Of a stretch of 64,000 bases of DNA, positions 1 through 9,283 are shown in pieces (the first letter of the stretch is position 1; each line of letters opens with the position of its first letter). The translations under genes and the position numbers were made by a program. The stretch covers positions 98,060 to 162,059 of the forward strand of contig NW_027192201.1 in the NCBI RefSeq assembly GCF_041956535.1, read 5' to 3'. The notes under the pieces are model-generated. The model was not told the origin of the DNA and searched no databases. It worked only from the letters and a program-made list of their open reading frames with translations. Source of the stretch: Calcarisporiella thermophila CBS 279.70 (Eukaryota; Calcarisporiellomycota).

Positions 1-2
1 GA

Positions 3-815
3 TTATTATCGTCAGGTCAGTGTAAAAATGCACTTGCAGTTAAGAAATACTTCAAGAACGAATACGATGTGGATGTGTCTGTCGATGTTGTGAGGCTAGC
101 GGTCAGACATAACGAACTGCTTACTCGCGTAAGGCCAAGGAAGCCTCTACTGACAACTGCACACCGAAGACGAAGGATGGAGTTTGCCAAGAAGTATAAA
201 CACTGGTCCGAAGCTGATTGGAAACGAGTTGTATTCTCGGATGAAACACAGGTAACATTCGCCCAAGCAAGCGGCAGAGAATATTATTATAAGCATAAAA
301 GTGAGCCACTCCGCAGCCGCCATATAAGATCAACGCTCAAGCACGGTGGTGGGTCTTTGATGGCGTGGAGCTGCGTCACTTCGCATGGCGTCGGTAACTT
401 GTGCCGTATCGATGGAGGGCTCGACTCCGTATTGTACACGAATATCCTTAACGAAGATTATCTTGGATCTTTGGATTATTACGGGATAAAGAAATCACAA
501 GTCATATTCCAGCAAGACAACGATCCAAGACATACGTCCAAGGTAACCAGGGAATGGTTACGAAACAAGAGGATAGATGTGCTAGAATGGCCTTCGCAGT
601 CTCCTGATCTCAATATAATGGTGCATATGTGGAGCGAACTGAAACGAAGGCTAAGCTATTATCAACGACTTCCGAAGAACAAGGATGAACTATGGGAACG
701 TATTGAGAAAGAATGGGAAAGCATAGGTGTAGAATTTGTCGGCAAGCTCTATGCAAGCATGCCGGAGCGAGTGCGTGCTGTATATAATGCAAAAGGAGAT
801 CACACAAAATATTAG
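3..815 (+). pseudogene. Tc1/mariner-type DDE transposase, 5'-truncated by window edge, probably inactive
   Basis: The frame is open from the first bases of the window, so the N-terminal helix-turn-helix part lies outside. The visible part is the DDE_3 catalytic domain of Tc1-like cut-and-paste transposases: first Asp in the FSDET motif, second Asp in QQDNDPRHTS, and the third-residue block SPDLN...HMWSELKRR. The spacing from the second Asp to the third catalytic site is exactly 34 residues, as in DD34E elements. The catalytic Glu, however, is Val (codon GTG near 620), and the usual Pro-Ile before it is Ile-Met. The protein should therefore lack metal-dependent strand transfer, although the frame is otherwise intact. 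No clear terminal inverted repeat was found. Two similar 17-mers beginning ATTGCAACA at about 883 and 1058 are the only repeat near its end. Confidence 0.85.
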
Positions 816-1683
816 TAAAAAAGAGTGCAATACGCAATTTGTGAAAACTGCCTATATAAGTGGCATATCTGTAAAGGACATTGCAACACTTTTTCCAACT
901 TTAACCTCCCAGCATTATAGGTTTTCTTTTTTAAACATGGGGATCACGTATTAATAAAACTAGTCTCAATGTTGTACATTTTTACAATAATCTTCCGATC
1001 CATTCTTCTAGGGTAGTTATTGATTAATTAATTAATATAGGAAATATGACATATCATTGCAACAGTTTTTCGGCAACCTGTACATGCTATACACGACAAC
1101 TGCGATACACGCATATCGATTGAAAGTCTATCGATCAAGGACCTATATCTCGTTAAGTCCATTGACATTAACTTCATGTAATATATGGAAATTAAATAAA
1201 AGTTTCCATTGATTGATCAAAAAAAAAAACTCTTCATTGCTACCATGTTCCCGCTTACACTCCAACCTTTCCTCAATGTTATCTGTGAGACAGTAAGTCT
1301 CTGACGCGGTTAGCATTCTACCATAGTGCTTTTTTTATCTGTGAATGAATTATATTGTAGGAAATTGAAATAAATGCATTATCATTTCGGGCTACTTTAC
1401 CTAGCCTGACTTACTCCTCTACCATTATCTAATTTTCGCGTACTACACCTACCCTTTTCTTATTTTTTTTTTTTTTACATTCTACTTTCGATCTTAAGGA
1501 AACCAGGAGTTTCCTGACAATCAATTTCCAAGTGATTACGTTCTACTCGACTTGTTATAATTTATTGAATTTTTCACTAGAGATTTTACACTAAGGATAG
1601 CACACAAATTCAGTATATATAAATAAAAGCTGGCCTATATTATTATTAGGCGCTTTTAGAAGCTTTTGTATCCTTGTCATTAC
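816..1683. other. AT-rich spacer downstream of the transposase
   Basis: No coding region can be supported here. The stretch probably includes the right end of the Tc1 element. It also holds the 3' side of the next gene, with AATAAA-like runs and short T tracts. Confidence 0.5.
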
Positions 1684-2067
1684 TTAGTCCTTATCATCCC
1701 TCTTTCTGATACGGACCGAGGCAACATTGGATTCCCTATTGCACTTTCTGGAAACACTGATAATACCATCTCTTGGACAAGCGTCGTACTCGTACCAGGT
1801 AGCCCTATAGCCTCTGCGCACTTTCCATGATCGTACGTTCAACGACGAGATGTCCGAGGAACAACCCAGACGTCTGATTATCGTCTGCTCGCCTCTGAAG
1901 TTACATCTGGACCAAATAACCAAAAAGGCACCTCTGAATTGATCCTCGTCAAATTCCTCCGAGACGAGCGAGTCTTCTTCTTGCCGCTTGCTCAATTCTG
2001 TAGGGGATGCTGAGGTCAAAGCAAAGAGAATCCCGAAAAGGATGGCGATAACAAAAGAGAAATTCAT
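1684..2067 (-). CDS. Small secreted four-cysteine protein A, possibly beta/gamma-crystallin-like
   Basis: This intronless gene encodes 127 residues. Residues 1-20 form a clear signal peptide ending near SAS-P. A Lys-Arg pair at about residue 27 (a possible Kex2 site) and an acidic linker follow. The mature domain begins FRGAFLVIWS and has four cysteines, in WSRC, LGC, DACP and RKCN. The alternation of aromatic and charged residues (KVRRGY, TWYEYD) suggests a small beta-sandwich, perhaps beta/gamma-crystallin-like. I do not recognise a named family. It is a paralogue of the gene at 2904-3257: all four cysteines and the FRGA, KVR, GY and TWY motifs are shared. A secreted role such as wall binding or defence is plausible but unproven. 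Confidence 0.75.
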   Translation of the reverse strand: MNFSFVIAILFGILFALTSASPTELSKRQEEDSLVSEEFDEDQFRGAFLVIWSRCNFRGEQTIIRRLGCSSDISSLNVRSWKVRRGYRATWYEYDACPRDGIISVSRKCNRESNVASVRIRKRDDKD

Positions 2068-2126
2068 TTTTTTTTTTTGGATAAACTAGATTCCTTCTCT
2101 ACACTTAATGTCCATTTTACTCCCCT

Positions 2127-2133
2127 TTTTATA
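2127..2133 (-). promoter_or_regulatory. TATA box of secreted protein A
   Basis: TATAAAA on the minus strand lies 60 bp upstream of the ATG at 2067, a normal position for a fungal TATA promoter with a short leader. Confidence 0.6.
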
Positions 2134-2903
2134 TTCATCTCGCCTTTACTAAATCGCTCCCCCGAATGGTGTATTCCTAAATGAGGAGCCACATGACGCC
2201 CTCATATATAACCGTCTCTAAATTTACCCATAAGATCAGTACGCATATCCGACATCGAAGAAGCTTGCGTGCCTATTCTTCGATTTCTCTCCATCCTATC
2301 GATTTTCAAACCTCTATTCTTTGTAAGTAAAACTTTAACGACAAAAACGGTCATATAGCTCTGCCCATTCCACTTGCGTTTTGTTTTGCTCCCATGACCG
2401 AGGCTATACTCTGTGCTTATTCAGAATATAAGATTGCATCATTGCCCCAGCTAAACTCACCTAGTGAATCACTCTACATTAACCTTAAATCAACCCTCTG
2501 CTCGAAATCCTATCGCAGCAAGTATCGTTTCTTCATTCTAAAAATATACCTCCCTTTTCATAGAGTCTAGAAGCCAACCCCCACGTTATTCCCGCATACC
2601 AATAAACTCACTTTCAGCATATGGAAATATAATTTCATTATTTTTCTCGTTAGTTTTTCGGTCAGGTGTTTGGGAGAAACAAGTGATGATTCCGAGCACA
2701 AAACCAAAATAACATGACATATAGGCTCAATAGGAGATCAATTGAATTTTGGTTAAGCATGAGCTCAATGAGTGAACTTAACCGCTAATCATGTGTTTAA
2801 ATCATTCATTAATGGGAAGTAAAACTGAGCATGGATATGCCAAAGACAAGCTATTGCATAATACTGAATACATGGAATGTACTAGAAATGACAAAAACTT
2901 AAG
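2134..2903. other. Spacer between the two secreted-protein genes
   Basis: No open frame, RNA gene or repeat can be supported here. It contains upstream promoter sequence of gene A and the 3' flank of gene B. Confidence 0.4.
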
Positions 2904-3257
2904 CTACTTCTTCTTAATCTTCACTGACCCTGGGATATACTGAGTGTTGCACTTGCTGGGAATTTTGATGACCTGATCCTTCGGGCACACGTAAAAATCG
3001 TACCAAGTTACTTTGTAGCCCTTGCGAACCTTATAGGATCCAACATGAAGGTCCGTGGCATCCAAACAACCAGTTTCCGTCACTTCCGTACGGTCGCCTT
3101 GATAATCGCACTCCGACCATACAACCAAATATGCGCCCCTAAAAGTGTCCGCATCGAACTCCTCGCCTTCGTGGAGTTGGTTCAGTTCGGCCGGCACTCC
3201 TGAAGTTAGAGCGAAAAGGGTGCCAAGAAGAACTGCAAACAATAAGATGGCCTTCAT
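2904..3257 (-). CDS. Small secreted four-cysteine protein B (paralogue of A)
   Basis: This intronless gene encodes 117 residues with a signal peptide (residues 1-20, ending near SGV-P). An acidic stretch EEFDADTFRGA is followed by the cysteine domain. Shared with protein A are the pattern W-S-x-C, then G-C, then K-V-R-[RK]-G-Y, T-W-Y-[ED], C-P-[RK]-D, K-C-N and a basic C-terminus. Unlike A it has no Lys-Arg pair before the domain. Same-strand position 836 bp from A suggests a tandem duplication, but divergence is high, so the duplication is old or the pair evolves fast. The fold and function are unassigned; four cysteines could form two disulphides. Confidence 0.75.
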   Translation of the reverse strand: MKAILLFAVLLGTLFALTSGVPAELNQLHEGEEFDADTFRGAYLVVWSECDYQGDRTEVTETGCLDATDLHVGSYKVRKGYKVTWYDFYVCPKDQVIKIPSKCNTQYIPGSVKIKKK

Positions 3258-3295
3258 TGTCTCCTGGAGAGAAGAAATCAGGCCGGCAGAGCGAA

Positions 3296-3301
3296 TTTAT
3301 A
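3296..3301 (-). promoter_or_regulatory. TATA box of secreted protein B
   Basis: TATAAA on the minus strand lies 39 bp upstream of the ATG at 3257. With A's TATA box it suggests both paralogues are strongly inducible genes. Confidence 0.55.
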
Positions 3302-4251
3302 CATCATGAGGAGGGGGTTACGGGCATGCTGTGAACCAGCAAGGACATTTAATACATACCATGTTTGGCAATTCGCACAAGGAAGCCACCCAAATCACTA
3401 TAAATTCCGAGCCGTTTCAAACGGTTTGATGCAAATGCAAAGTGACCTTGAAGGACGCAGCGCGCCCAATGAAGTAATTTGGTCTATCAATAGTAATATA
3501 ATATACACCAAAGTAGGTGTCAACACCACTCATGTGCCTAAAATAAGACATTCCACACTGCCAGTCATCGTTAAAGGATTTCTAAATGCGAATACTTGCA
3601 CAAAAGTCATAGCTAACATTATCAGGTGACCTATCTTTTGAAAATCATATTATCCTATTTCTACCGTAGTATCAATTTTAGCTCTGGTTTATTGTACAAT
3701 AAGGAAAAAAATCAGGCAAAGTCTTTTATTTTTTGTTAAGAGGTTCTTTATTAAAAAGTATCCATTTTTGTTCTTAATAAAGGATATTGATAGACATTAG
3801 AAAACAAGAAATTCATGTAAGAATCGGAAGAAAGTTTGCTATTCTTTCTTTTTTTTCCATGGAGATTGGAAAATAGTTGCGAGAGGGAAGGGAAACAAAA
3901 AAAAAAGAAAAGAAAAAAAAATTAGAATACGGTGGTAGGGTATTCGGCAAGGTCGTATTGGAGCTAAGTGTTTTGGATGAAGAATATTTCGTCTTCTTGG
4001 ACTTGTATTCATCTTCCTTTACACCAAAGTTCTTGGAAATCTTCTTTTTTTATCCTATATGGATGCTGACCACCATTTGGATCTCACGTTTTTTTGCATC
4101 TCGTGTCCTAGTTGTTCCGTGAATGCTATTTCGCATGGTTGGGCGCTGTCCATAATTATCGATAAGCTGGATCGATAGATAATCCAGATTACTGCATCAT
4201 GGACCGTTGACATTACTTTCTGTTGGTGGCCCATGGTTTTGTAGTCTGTTC
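3302..4251. other. Non-coding spacer with degenerate repeat copy
   Basis: The only long open frame (3306-3629, +) has no recognisable features and lies across gene B's promoter. At 3715-3830 there is a degenerate copy of the T-rich repeat seen at 4252 and 4741 (AAAGTCTTT core, then a GAAA...CAAGAAAT...TGTAAG segment). Confidence 0.4.
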
Positions 4252-4375
4252 GGCATAGTCAAAGTCTTTTTTTTAGAGATTAATGGATCTTTATTGAAAA
4301 GTGTCTTTTTAAGTTAATATAGTGACTTGTCAGTCCTCTGAAACAAGAAATATATGTAAGCAATGGTTGAGCGTG
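4252..4375. repeat. Dispersed repeat copy 1 with an inverted partner
   Basis: The unit starts GGCATAGTC, then a T run, then GATCTTTATTGAAAAGT. This matches 4741-4810 in direct orientation. Its right part (4322-4374) is instead found as the reverse complement at 4834-4875. GGCATAGTC also appears at 4409-4417. The mix of direct and inverted matches points to rearranged, non-autonomous mobile-element remnants. Confidence 0.55.
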
Positions 4376-4712
4376 TGAATACCATCCTATTTTTCAAGGA
4401 CGGTATCCGGCATAGTCAAAAAAAATTTTTTTTATAAGGAAAATGCTTCACTTCCTGATTTATTTTTTCTTTTTCCCTTGGGATGTATTTTTTTTTTAAC
4501 ATCCACTTAATGATATTTATCTGAAGGGAATGGAAAGGTAAACTTCTACGTCAAAATCACCCAGGTACTGCCTCTGGCCTCCCATTTTTGTAGTTGGATT
4601 TCTCCTAAGGATTTTTGCTGCCTATTTTTTTTGTAGCCGCTTGATATTACTTGCTTGTTGCTATACTATAGCGATTGAGTCTTGAGAAAAACCCGGCAAA
4701 CTCTCATGGACG

Positions 4713-4738
4713 GGTGCCGTCACCGGGAATCGAACCCA
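4713..4738 (-). repeat. tRNA-like fragment with box B (copy 1)
   Basis: Read on the minus strand, this 26-mer contains GGTTCGATTCC, a perfect pol III box B, followed by a T-stem-like and acceptor-like sequence ending GACGGCACC. No 5' half of a tRNA is present. It differs from the copy at 4989-5014 at one base. It could be a tRNA-derived SINE head or a tRNA-primed element remnant. Confidence 0.6.
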
Positions 4739-4740
4739 CC

Positions 4741-4875
4741 GGCATAGTCGAAAGTTTTTTTTTGAGATTGAAGGATCTTTTAATGAAAAGTCTTCTATAT
4801 AAGTTAAATGAAAGGATTTGCACGCTATTTCTAACGCTCAACCATTGCTTACATGTATTTCTTCTGACAAGTCAC
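4741..4875. repeat. Dispersed repeat copy 2 with inverted segment
   Basis: 4741-4810 repeats 4252-4330 in direct orientation. 4834-4875 is the reverse complement of 4322-4374, sharing the 15-mer ACGCTCAACCATTGC and GACAAGTCAC. It abuts the tRNA-like fragment at 4713-4738, so the two may belong to one element. Confidence 0.55.
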
Positions 4876-4988
4876 CATATTAAACGTATTTCTTTTTTTT
4901 TTCTGAAGATGATCAATATCAAATTATTAAGAACGAAGTAGCTTATAGCTCCATTCCTAGAGAATGTCCCGGACCCATCTCTAGTACT

Positions 4989-5014
4989 GGTGCCGTCGCC
5001 GGGAATCGAACCCA
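4989..5014 (-). repeat. tRNA-like fragment with box B (copy 2)
   Basis: This is the same box-B 26-mer as at 4713-4738 with one substitution. Here the minus strand continues to GCACCA, resembling a mature tRNA 3' end with CCA. The flank GCACACATTGGTTAAG recurs near 5363-5378, where the tRNA-like part is badly decayed. Confidence 0.6.
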
Positions 5015-5458
5015 GCACACATTGGTTAAGTTTTTTTTTTGATCAATGCCGAGTCTTTTTTGTATAGGAAGACTCTAAAATACAATTGTTACATTATTAT
5101 AAGCAATAAAGTGAAAGGGAAGCCAAAGTTAAAGCTTTGTGTGATATCGTAGATCGAAATGATATGTTGGTCATATCGACTTTTAGCTCAAATAGGTAAG
5201 GGAATGGTGAAACTCAACTAACTGTGGATATCAAAGGATAGCATGAGAAGTGGGGTGGGTAGTAAACAAATGGAAGCAGAGGATAGGAAGGGGATAAGGT
5301 AGGGATTACTGCGTTATCCCAGTATCAGTGCCGCTCCGATCGCTCCTTCTCTAACCGCACCCAGGCACACATTGGTTAAGCCCCAGGTCCCGGCCTACCC
5401 AAAAAATGGCTTTGAATTGAGTTATAAAATTCAACAATCAATCCAAATTTCAGGAATT
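5015..5458. other. Repeat-bearing spacer upstream of tRNA-Ala
   Basis: It contains the decayed third copy of the tRNA-like repeat (about 5325-5378), recognised by the exact 16-mer GCACACATTGGTTAAG also found after copy 2. No gene is supported. Confidence 0.45.
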
Positions 5459-5531
5459 GGGGGACTAGCTCAAATGGTAGAGCGCTCGCTTAGCATGCGA
5501 GAGGCACCGGGATCGATACCCGGGTTCTCCA
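5459..5531 (+). tRNA. tRNA-Ala (AGC)
   Basis: This is a 73-nt cloverleaf without intron. The acceptor stem is GGGGGAC with GTTCTCC (two G-U pairs), the D stem GCTC/GAGC, the anticodon stem CTCGC/GCGAG with loop TTAGCAT (anticodon AGC), and the T stem CCGGG/CCCGG. The discriminator base is A. The T loop begins with A instead of T, which is common in eukaryotic tRNA-Ala. Box A (TAGCTCAAATGG) and a box-B-like GGATCGATACC are present. All stems pair, so the gene looks functional. Confidence 0.95.
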
Positions 5532-5538
5532 AGCTCAC

Positions 5539-5544
5539 TTTTTT
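5539..5544 (+). terminator. RNA polymerase III terminator
   Basis: Six T residues lie 7 bases past the tRNA discriminator base, a standard pol III stop. Confidence 0.75.
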
Positions 5545-5860
5545 GCGTAGTTTTTGATCCAAGGTTTTAAGATGAACATTTTATTTTATTACAATATACA
5601 AGTGAAATATAATAAGAACACTATGTGGACTAAGGTTAAAAACAAAATCGATTTTTAGAAGGCTACAAAAAAAAAAAATAATCAAACACAACAGAAATAG
5701 GATCGCTATTGCCGATACAAATGTGGATAGTATTTAAATATATCCAAAATATATTAGGATTTTATGTACAATAAGACAAAGAATAGGGTGGACATGGTTT
5801 TTATCTAGTCTCGCTTTGCTCGCGCGAGAATCCCTTGCAAGTGGCCGCATCTGTGCATTT
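5545..5860. other. Spacer between tRNA-Ala and cdc24
   Basis: AT-rich, no gene seen. It should include the 3' UTR of cdc24. Confidence 0.4.
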
Positions 5861-8430
5861 TCACACGCCTACATACAGTTGCACCGCATTTGTGGTTGGA
5901 TTTCGCGTGTTGAGAGCCGATCGAACGTCCTCGTCCGACGCGATGGTGATCATTTCCCCGTCCCCATCCTTGTATTGCACCCGTAGCCCACCTGGACTCG
6001 GTAGGGGCGCCGAGGAGGATCCCTGCGTGCAGAGTCGGATCTTCTTTTCGAGCCGCTCTACCAGACCGCGGTAGTTGACGTCCAGTGGGGCCAGGATGAC
6101 GAAGTTGTCGCTGCCGTACGAAATTTTGACTCGGGCGCTAGGAGGAAGTCCAGTGAGCTTTTTCTTGTCAGTGTCCTTGGAGAGTGGCTTGGGCGGAAGG
6201 GGCTGTATCTTTTCCTTCTCTGCCCCCAGCGGTTTTTCGGGCAGCGAGGGGAGCGGCTTGTTATCTTTGCTTGAGGGTGGGGGAGAGGATCGCTTTGAAT
6301 GTTGGGTGAGGGGTGGAGAGCGCCGGGTCGTATCTTCCTCGCGCCAAAAGTACATGCTTCCCGTCGAATCCCGAACCGAGGTCGCGGCCGAACTTGCGGT
6401 TGTGGGCGTGACTGGGCTTACGGTGACGGGGGTGGAGGGCCGCGAGGATTTACCCGACAAAGAGCTCAGAGCAGAATCGATGCGGGCCAGCGAGGCCGGT
6501 TCGGTGCCCCAGTCCTCAGGATTGACCCCGTGTCGATTGGGAGGGGCACGTTCTGGAATCATGGACATGCTTCGGGGCTTAATATCGGAAGGAGTTATGT
6601 TCATTAACCCGTCACTATAGCTTCGTAGCCTATCCTTCTCCTGGTCGTTATAGTCCGCCTCCGACTCCGTGAGGCGTTGTTTCGTCTCGTCCTGTAGCAA
6701 CGAAAACAGCTGGGACGAGCTATGCTTCGATCTCTGCACCTCCACCCTCTTCCTCAGCACTCTCTCCCACTTCGAGAGCATCTCCTCGTTGCGACATGTG
6801 ATCACCAGATAGTTCTGATCCCCATTGTGGTAGTATATTTCAAGAGAGAAATTGCCTAGAGTGAAAGAGAAAGGACTCGGGTGAGTATATCGGCAGCCAT
6901 CCGGGAAATGCAGCGGAACGTGTCAACTCGAGAGATAGCTTACCATTGGAGCGAACATCGGAGATCCGCACTATTCGAGACATTGGTATCCGGAATTTAA
7001 GATGGAGGCTCCCACGTCTCCGTCGCGCGGATCCTCGAGACCAACTCTCCGCCTCCCCACGGGAGTTCTCCTTATTCTTGAAGAGTAATAATTCCGTGTC
7101 GAACAGGTACACGATCAGCTCTCGCGCGGGGGCCTCGTTATGCGATACATTTGTTGTTTCGCTCAGCCGCAGCTCACCAAGCTGATCGATGCACTGTGCA
7201 ACCTCATCATCCACCTTCTGCTTGAGCATGGCTACTAGCTGGGAATTTTCCAGCTCTCGCTTCGTCTCGTTCACGCTCTCCACGACCCGCTTTATCGCCT
7301 CGAGACCCTCCCGCTGCTCCTCAAGATACGGGTGATCCGGGTCGGTGTACTTGATCATCTCGCCCATCAGCAGTGAATACTTGCACAAGCGCTGCACCGG
7401 CTTGATCAGAAGCGACGGAAGCTCGTAGTGAGGGTTGACGACATCTGCCAGCTGCTGGAGATTGGGCGCTTCCTCCACCGCAAGCTCGAGGGCCGAGTTG
7501 TAATTGGAGCAATAAGGCTCATACACACTGAAGGACTCCTCGAAACGTTTGAAGAGGTCGCCGAATCGCTGCTCGTGCGTGGGCTTCTCGGAGTTGGCCT
7601 CCACGCCGAGGAGGAACCGGCGCTGGAAGTCGACGAGAGCGCTTAAGTTTGCGAACAGGTGGTGTGACGTATCAGCCGAGATGACGTTGTTCTCTTCCAG
7701 CTGCTTCTTGTAGTCGAGCATGAGCTCCAAATCCTCCACGTATTTGATCTCAGTGTTGCACAGCTCGTTTACAACCTTGGCCCTTGAGTCGAGAACCATC
7801 TCGCCTTGGTCTCCTTCTTCACCGTTCTCCGGATTCTCTAGAAGCACCCCCTGCTCTTCGAGCTTCGCAAGGACTATGCTCAAGGTTCTTACAACCTTTG
7901 TGGTTGAGAGGACACCATTAAAACAGAGCATGAGCGCGAACGTGAAATAAATTAGCGCATTAGAAATATGCAGTTACCTTAACAAAGCCATTTGTGTTAT
8001 CCTGAAACACGTCCATCACACGAAACAGTTGATCCTCTGGCAATTTAAGTTGATCGCGGCATCCAATGAGAAAATGGTACACATTGGCCTTTGCCACGTT
8101 GGCATTGCTCAGCCCGCTTCCCTCTTTGATCGGAACCTTCATGCCAAAATCACCCGCGTTGAACACGGCACAGAGCGAGACGCCTTTGCGACAAAATCCC
8201 CAGAGCACTTGAAGCGGATCATCGTTGGCTTCAAGGTCTTCCTTGGTAGGAAGATGCGGTTCAAGACCGGGGACTAGCGCGAGGCGTTTGAGGACCGAGC
8301 GGCACAGGTGATAGAGCGAGGGAGTCCCGGGCTCGGACTGTCGCTGCATGAATTTAGCAGCCGGAGGGGGCTGGATGGTGAGGACACCCACGTTTCCTCC
8401 ACGGCGATTTATCAGATTCTCGGTCGCCAT
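5861..8430 (-). CDS. cdc24: Cdc24-type Cdc42 GEF (CH-DH-PH-PB1)
   Basis: Exons 8430-7978, 7895-6944 and 6855-5861 give 799 residues, close to known Cdc24 lengths. Order of domains: calponin-homology-like N-terminal domain (about 30-150, ending NGFVK-VVRT across intron 1), DH catalytic domain (about 190-365, starting VVNELCNTE), PH domain (about 400-505, joined across intron 2 as RSNGNFSLEIYY), a Pro/Ser-rich linker, and a C-terminal PB1 domain (about 705-799) with VQYKDGDGE acidic motif. Cdc24 exchanges nucleotide on Cdc42 at sites of polarised growth, and PB1 binds the scaffold Bem1. The introns are 82 and 88 nt. Start chosen as the first ATG, with no other ATG upstream in frame. This four-domain order is specific to fungi. 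Confidence 0.95.
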
Positions 8431-9283
8431 ATCATTTCACACGGTAGATTGCAGGGGCTGCTGGTCAGTGTGTCCGGTTTAAATAGGGTAGACCAATCGA
8501 GGAGAGCAACAGGAGTGTATTGCGGTTGATTAACAGAGCAAAGGGATAAGATGCCGAGGGGGAGGGAAGGGTTAGGCCAAGTAGCGGTTACATAAATTAA
8601 TAAAGATATTACCACAAGGTTTATTTTTGTGCGATTGTTAACCTAACCTTTGCCCTTGCGGCAAATTAAAACTTCAGCATCAGCGGAACAATGAGAGCCC
8701 GATGTATTTAGCACGCAAATGGAAATAGATAGCCTCAATTATGGTATATTCAAATCCATCCGACCATTGGCGGGGGAACGGCGTCTGTGGCTCAATCCGA
8801 AGGCGCAGCACACTGCCATTCTGTTCGGAATGGGCTATTCCCCACCTTCTTGGATGGGAGAAGAGCAGGTTGGTATACAGGTGGATCCACATGATTCTGC
8901 AAGCGAGAGACATGGGCAGACTACAAGACGCTTTATTTTTTTTTTTTTTCCCTGAGAGTGGGAAATTTGCTCACTAGAAACACCGTAAATGGCCTCCTAG
9001 GCTAACGGTTTGGCTTCAATTTCCATCTTGGTTGACTATTTTTAGCTCCGCTTATTTTTGTCATTTATTCTTAGGTTATAGATACGCAAATTACTTTTGT
9101 TATCTGGAAATGGACCGGAGAATGGGCCATGGATGAGCACCAGTTCACGCTGATGTTTCTCTCAAATAATACCTACGCTAATTCCAATATTGCACAAGAC
9201 AATTAAACGAGTTCGAGTTCGAGGTCATGGTCTTAAAAGCTCAGTCCACTTGGTATCGTGATAGCCTCCCACGCACCTGCCAA
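8431..9283. other. Spacer between cdc24 and the RRM gene
   Basis: Contains the cdc24 promoter and the 3' flank of the RRM gene. The open frames near 8719-8977 overlap one another in two frames, have no recognisable motifs and end in a T run, so I do not call them. Confidence 0.4.

Noticed and set aside
3306-3629. 107-codon ORF on the plus strand
   Set aside because: It crosses the promoter and TATA region of the secreted-protein B gene, has no motif and begins in the divergent flank.
4989-5014. Primer-binding site of an LTR retrotransposon
   Set aside because: The TGG plus tRNA-complementary sequence fits, but no LTR ending in CA precedes it and no gag/pol frame follows.
8719-8977. Two overlapping ORFs between cdc24 and the RRM gene
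   Set aside because: Two frames cover the same DNA, both end in a T-run translated as poly-Phe, and neither shows a motif.
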